NCBI GenBank assembly: GCA_039621445.1
Contig: CP154954.1
Location: 66,746,714-66,810,713, forward strand
Origin: Euglena gracilis
Lineage: Eukaryota; Euglenida; Euglenophyceae; Euglenales
DNA: 64,000 nt
Direction of reading: 5' to 3'
Position 1 is the first letter of the stretch; each line of letters starts with the position of its first letter. The position numbers and the translations under genes are program-made. Below, in pieces: positions 63,121 to 64,000 of this stretch. The notes beneath the pieces were generated by a model. That model saw nothing but the letters and a program-made list of their open reading frames with translations. It had not been told where the DNA came from and searched no databases.

Positions 63121-63520
63121 TCGCTTAGCGACTGGTCCAGCTCAGAGGTTGGAAATTATGGGCTGGCTGGAAAAAGGCTGCTGGCTGACATTCTCCTCCA
63201 TTGGGGTCCCCCGGTTGGAACATGGCCTGGCTGGGAGGACCAAAAACATTGAAACCACAAAAAACCCCCAAAAAACTGCCAAATGTGTAAAAAAAAAAAA
63301 TCGTTTTTTCTTAAATGATCCTGAATTTGACCTGGGCCGGCTTTTCGACGCATCTTTGCCCATTTTGGGCCCGTTCCTACAACTCCGAAAGCCAAAATCG
63401 GCAACCGGCAAAATAAATGGAAGTTGTCGATGGGGGGAAGGGGGTCCAGGCCGGATAAGGGTGCTGGCTGGCTGGAACCCCCTTGTGGGGGATGGGGTGC
63501 CCTCCGGCTTGAGCAACGCC
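63119..63520. mobile_element. Probable diverged relative of the 58451 element
   Basis: Shares GGCTGCTGGCTGG and GTGCCCTCCGGCTTGAG with the element at 58451-58927. TIRs are not clear. A CGTCGCTTAGCGACTGG palindrome lies at 63118. Confidence 0.4.
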
Positions 63521-64000
63521 ATGATTGCCCTGTGTTATTATTTTTCTTATGAAAGATCTGTCAGGCATTTGCTCGAAATTGGAGATGTGAGGAACAAACT
63601 GTGCAAAGAGAAAAACAACATGTTTTCCTGTTCAGACTGTTCAGGTGGCAACACACCGTGATTCCTGACGTCTTACGAAGAGTGACAGCACTGGTGTACT
63701 GCTCAATGAACAAGGGAGGGAAGCCGACCTCCAAAGTGGCTGCACATGACAAAAAAGGGGTCCCCTTTTTTATGGAAGAAGAAGTTTAACAATGCAGCCG
63801 AGTCAAACTACTGCTGGGGAGGAGGTGACTTAAATAAACAGCACACTACAAAAAAAGATTCTCCAAACCGATTCTGTTCAAAAATGAAACTTCACCTACA
63901 AAGAGGCACCTCACACCATCAATATGGACTTTTTCCCCACAAAAAAAAGGGTGGGATAATGGTCATGAGCACCTTCCATCTTGGTCACAGTGGCGTCTGT
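63521..64000. other. Right edge, no certain gene
   Basis: A plus-strand frame (63601-63789) and a minus-strand frame (63561-63752) overlap; neither has convincing splice sites. Confidence 0.3.

Overview
KIND OF SEQUENCE. This is a nuclear scaffold fragment from a eukaryote, with an assembly gap of 31 Ns at 60138-60168. Three things point there: short exons (about 45-215 bases) bounded by GT-AG introns with consistent reading-frame phase, interstitial TTAGGG-like telomere motifs, and very large microsatellites. Nothing bacterial is seen: no operons and no intact long ORF outside low-complexity repeats. The repeat load, the many G8+ and C8+ runs and the GC-rich exon codons suggest a protist or alga with an expanded genome, but I cannot name the lineage. 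LAYOUT. 0-8 kb: minisatellites, hexa- and tetranucleotide arrays, a GC-rich GGCCGGG satellite and foldback elements. 8.1-9.98 kb (minus): exons of a CotH-kinase-like protein; four of them join in perfect phase, and possible upstream exons lie at 11.4, 12.2, 14.3 and 17.4 kb. 15.8-19.4 kb: two terminal-inverted-repeat (TIR) elements. 19.4 kb: an isolated exon. 21.6-30.4 kb (minus): a multi-exon gene for an Ala/Pro-rich protein with DF(S)xxFG motifs, ending in a stop at 21593. 31.3-32.2 kb: (ATGT)n. 32.6-37.9 kb: unique sequence of different composition, no gene recognised. 38.2-45.9 kb: about 7.7 kb of tetranucleotide satellite interrupted by a 660-bp tandem unit. 46.1-53.2 kb (minus): scattered exons, some in phase, of an unassigned protein that may begin with a signal peptide at 53179, with a 38-bp minisatellite and a 1.4-kb (GT)n array in the introns. 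54.5-58.4 kb (minus): more exons, two of which match the C-terminus of COQ10 (coenzyme Q-binding START-like protein). 58.4-64 kb: TIR elements, local repeats, AT-rich sequence. HOW IT FITS. All convincing exons are on the minus strand. The protein-coding content is a few per cent of the window; the introns hold most of the mobile and tandem repeats. MOST INTERESTING SIGNAL. Several families of small, apparently non-coding inverted-repeat elements share a style: TIR, then a C-run/G-run palindrome, AT homopolymers and often a GGCGC-TTC-GCGCC hairpin. Two have perfect TIRs and perfect 8-bp target duplications. Another family begins TGGCAGC and sits at the edge of microsatellite arrays. All calls were made by eye from the sequence; no database search was run.
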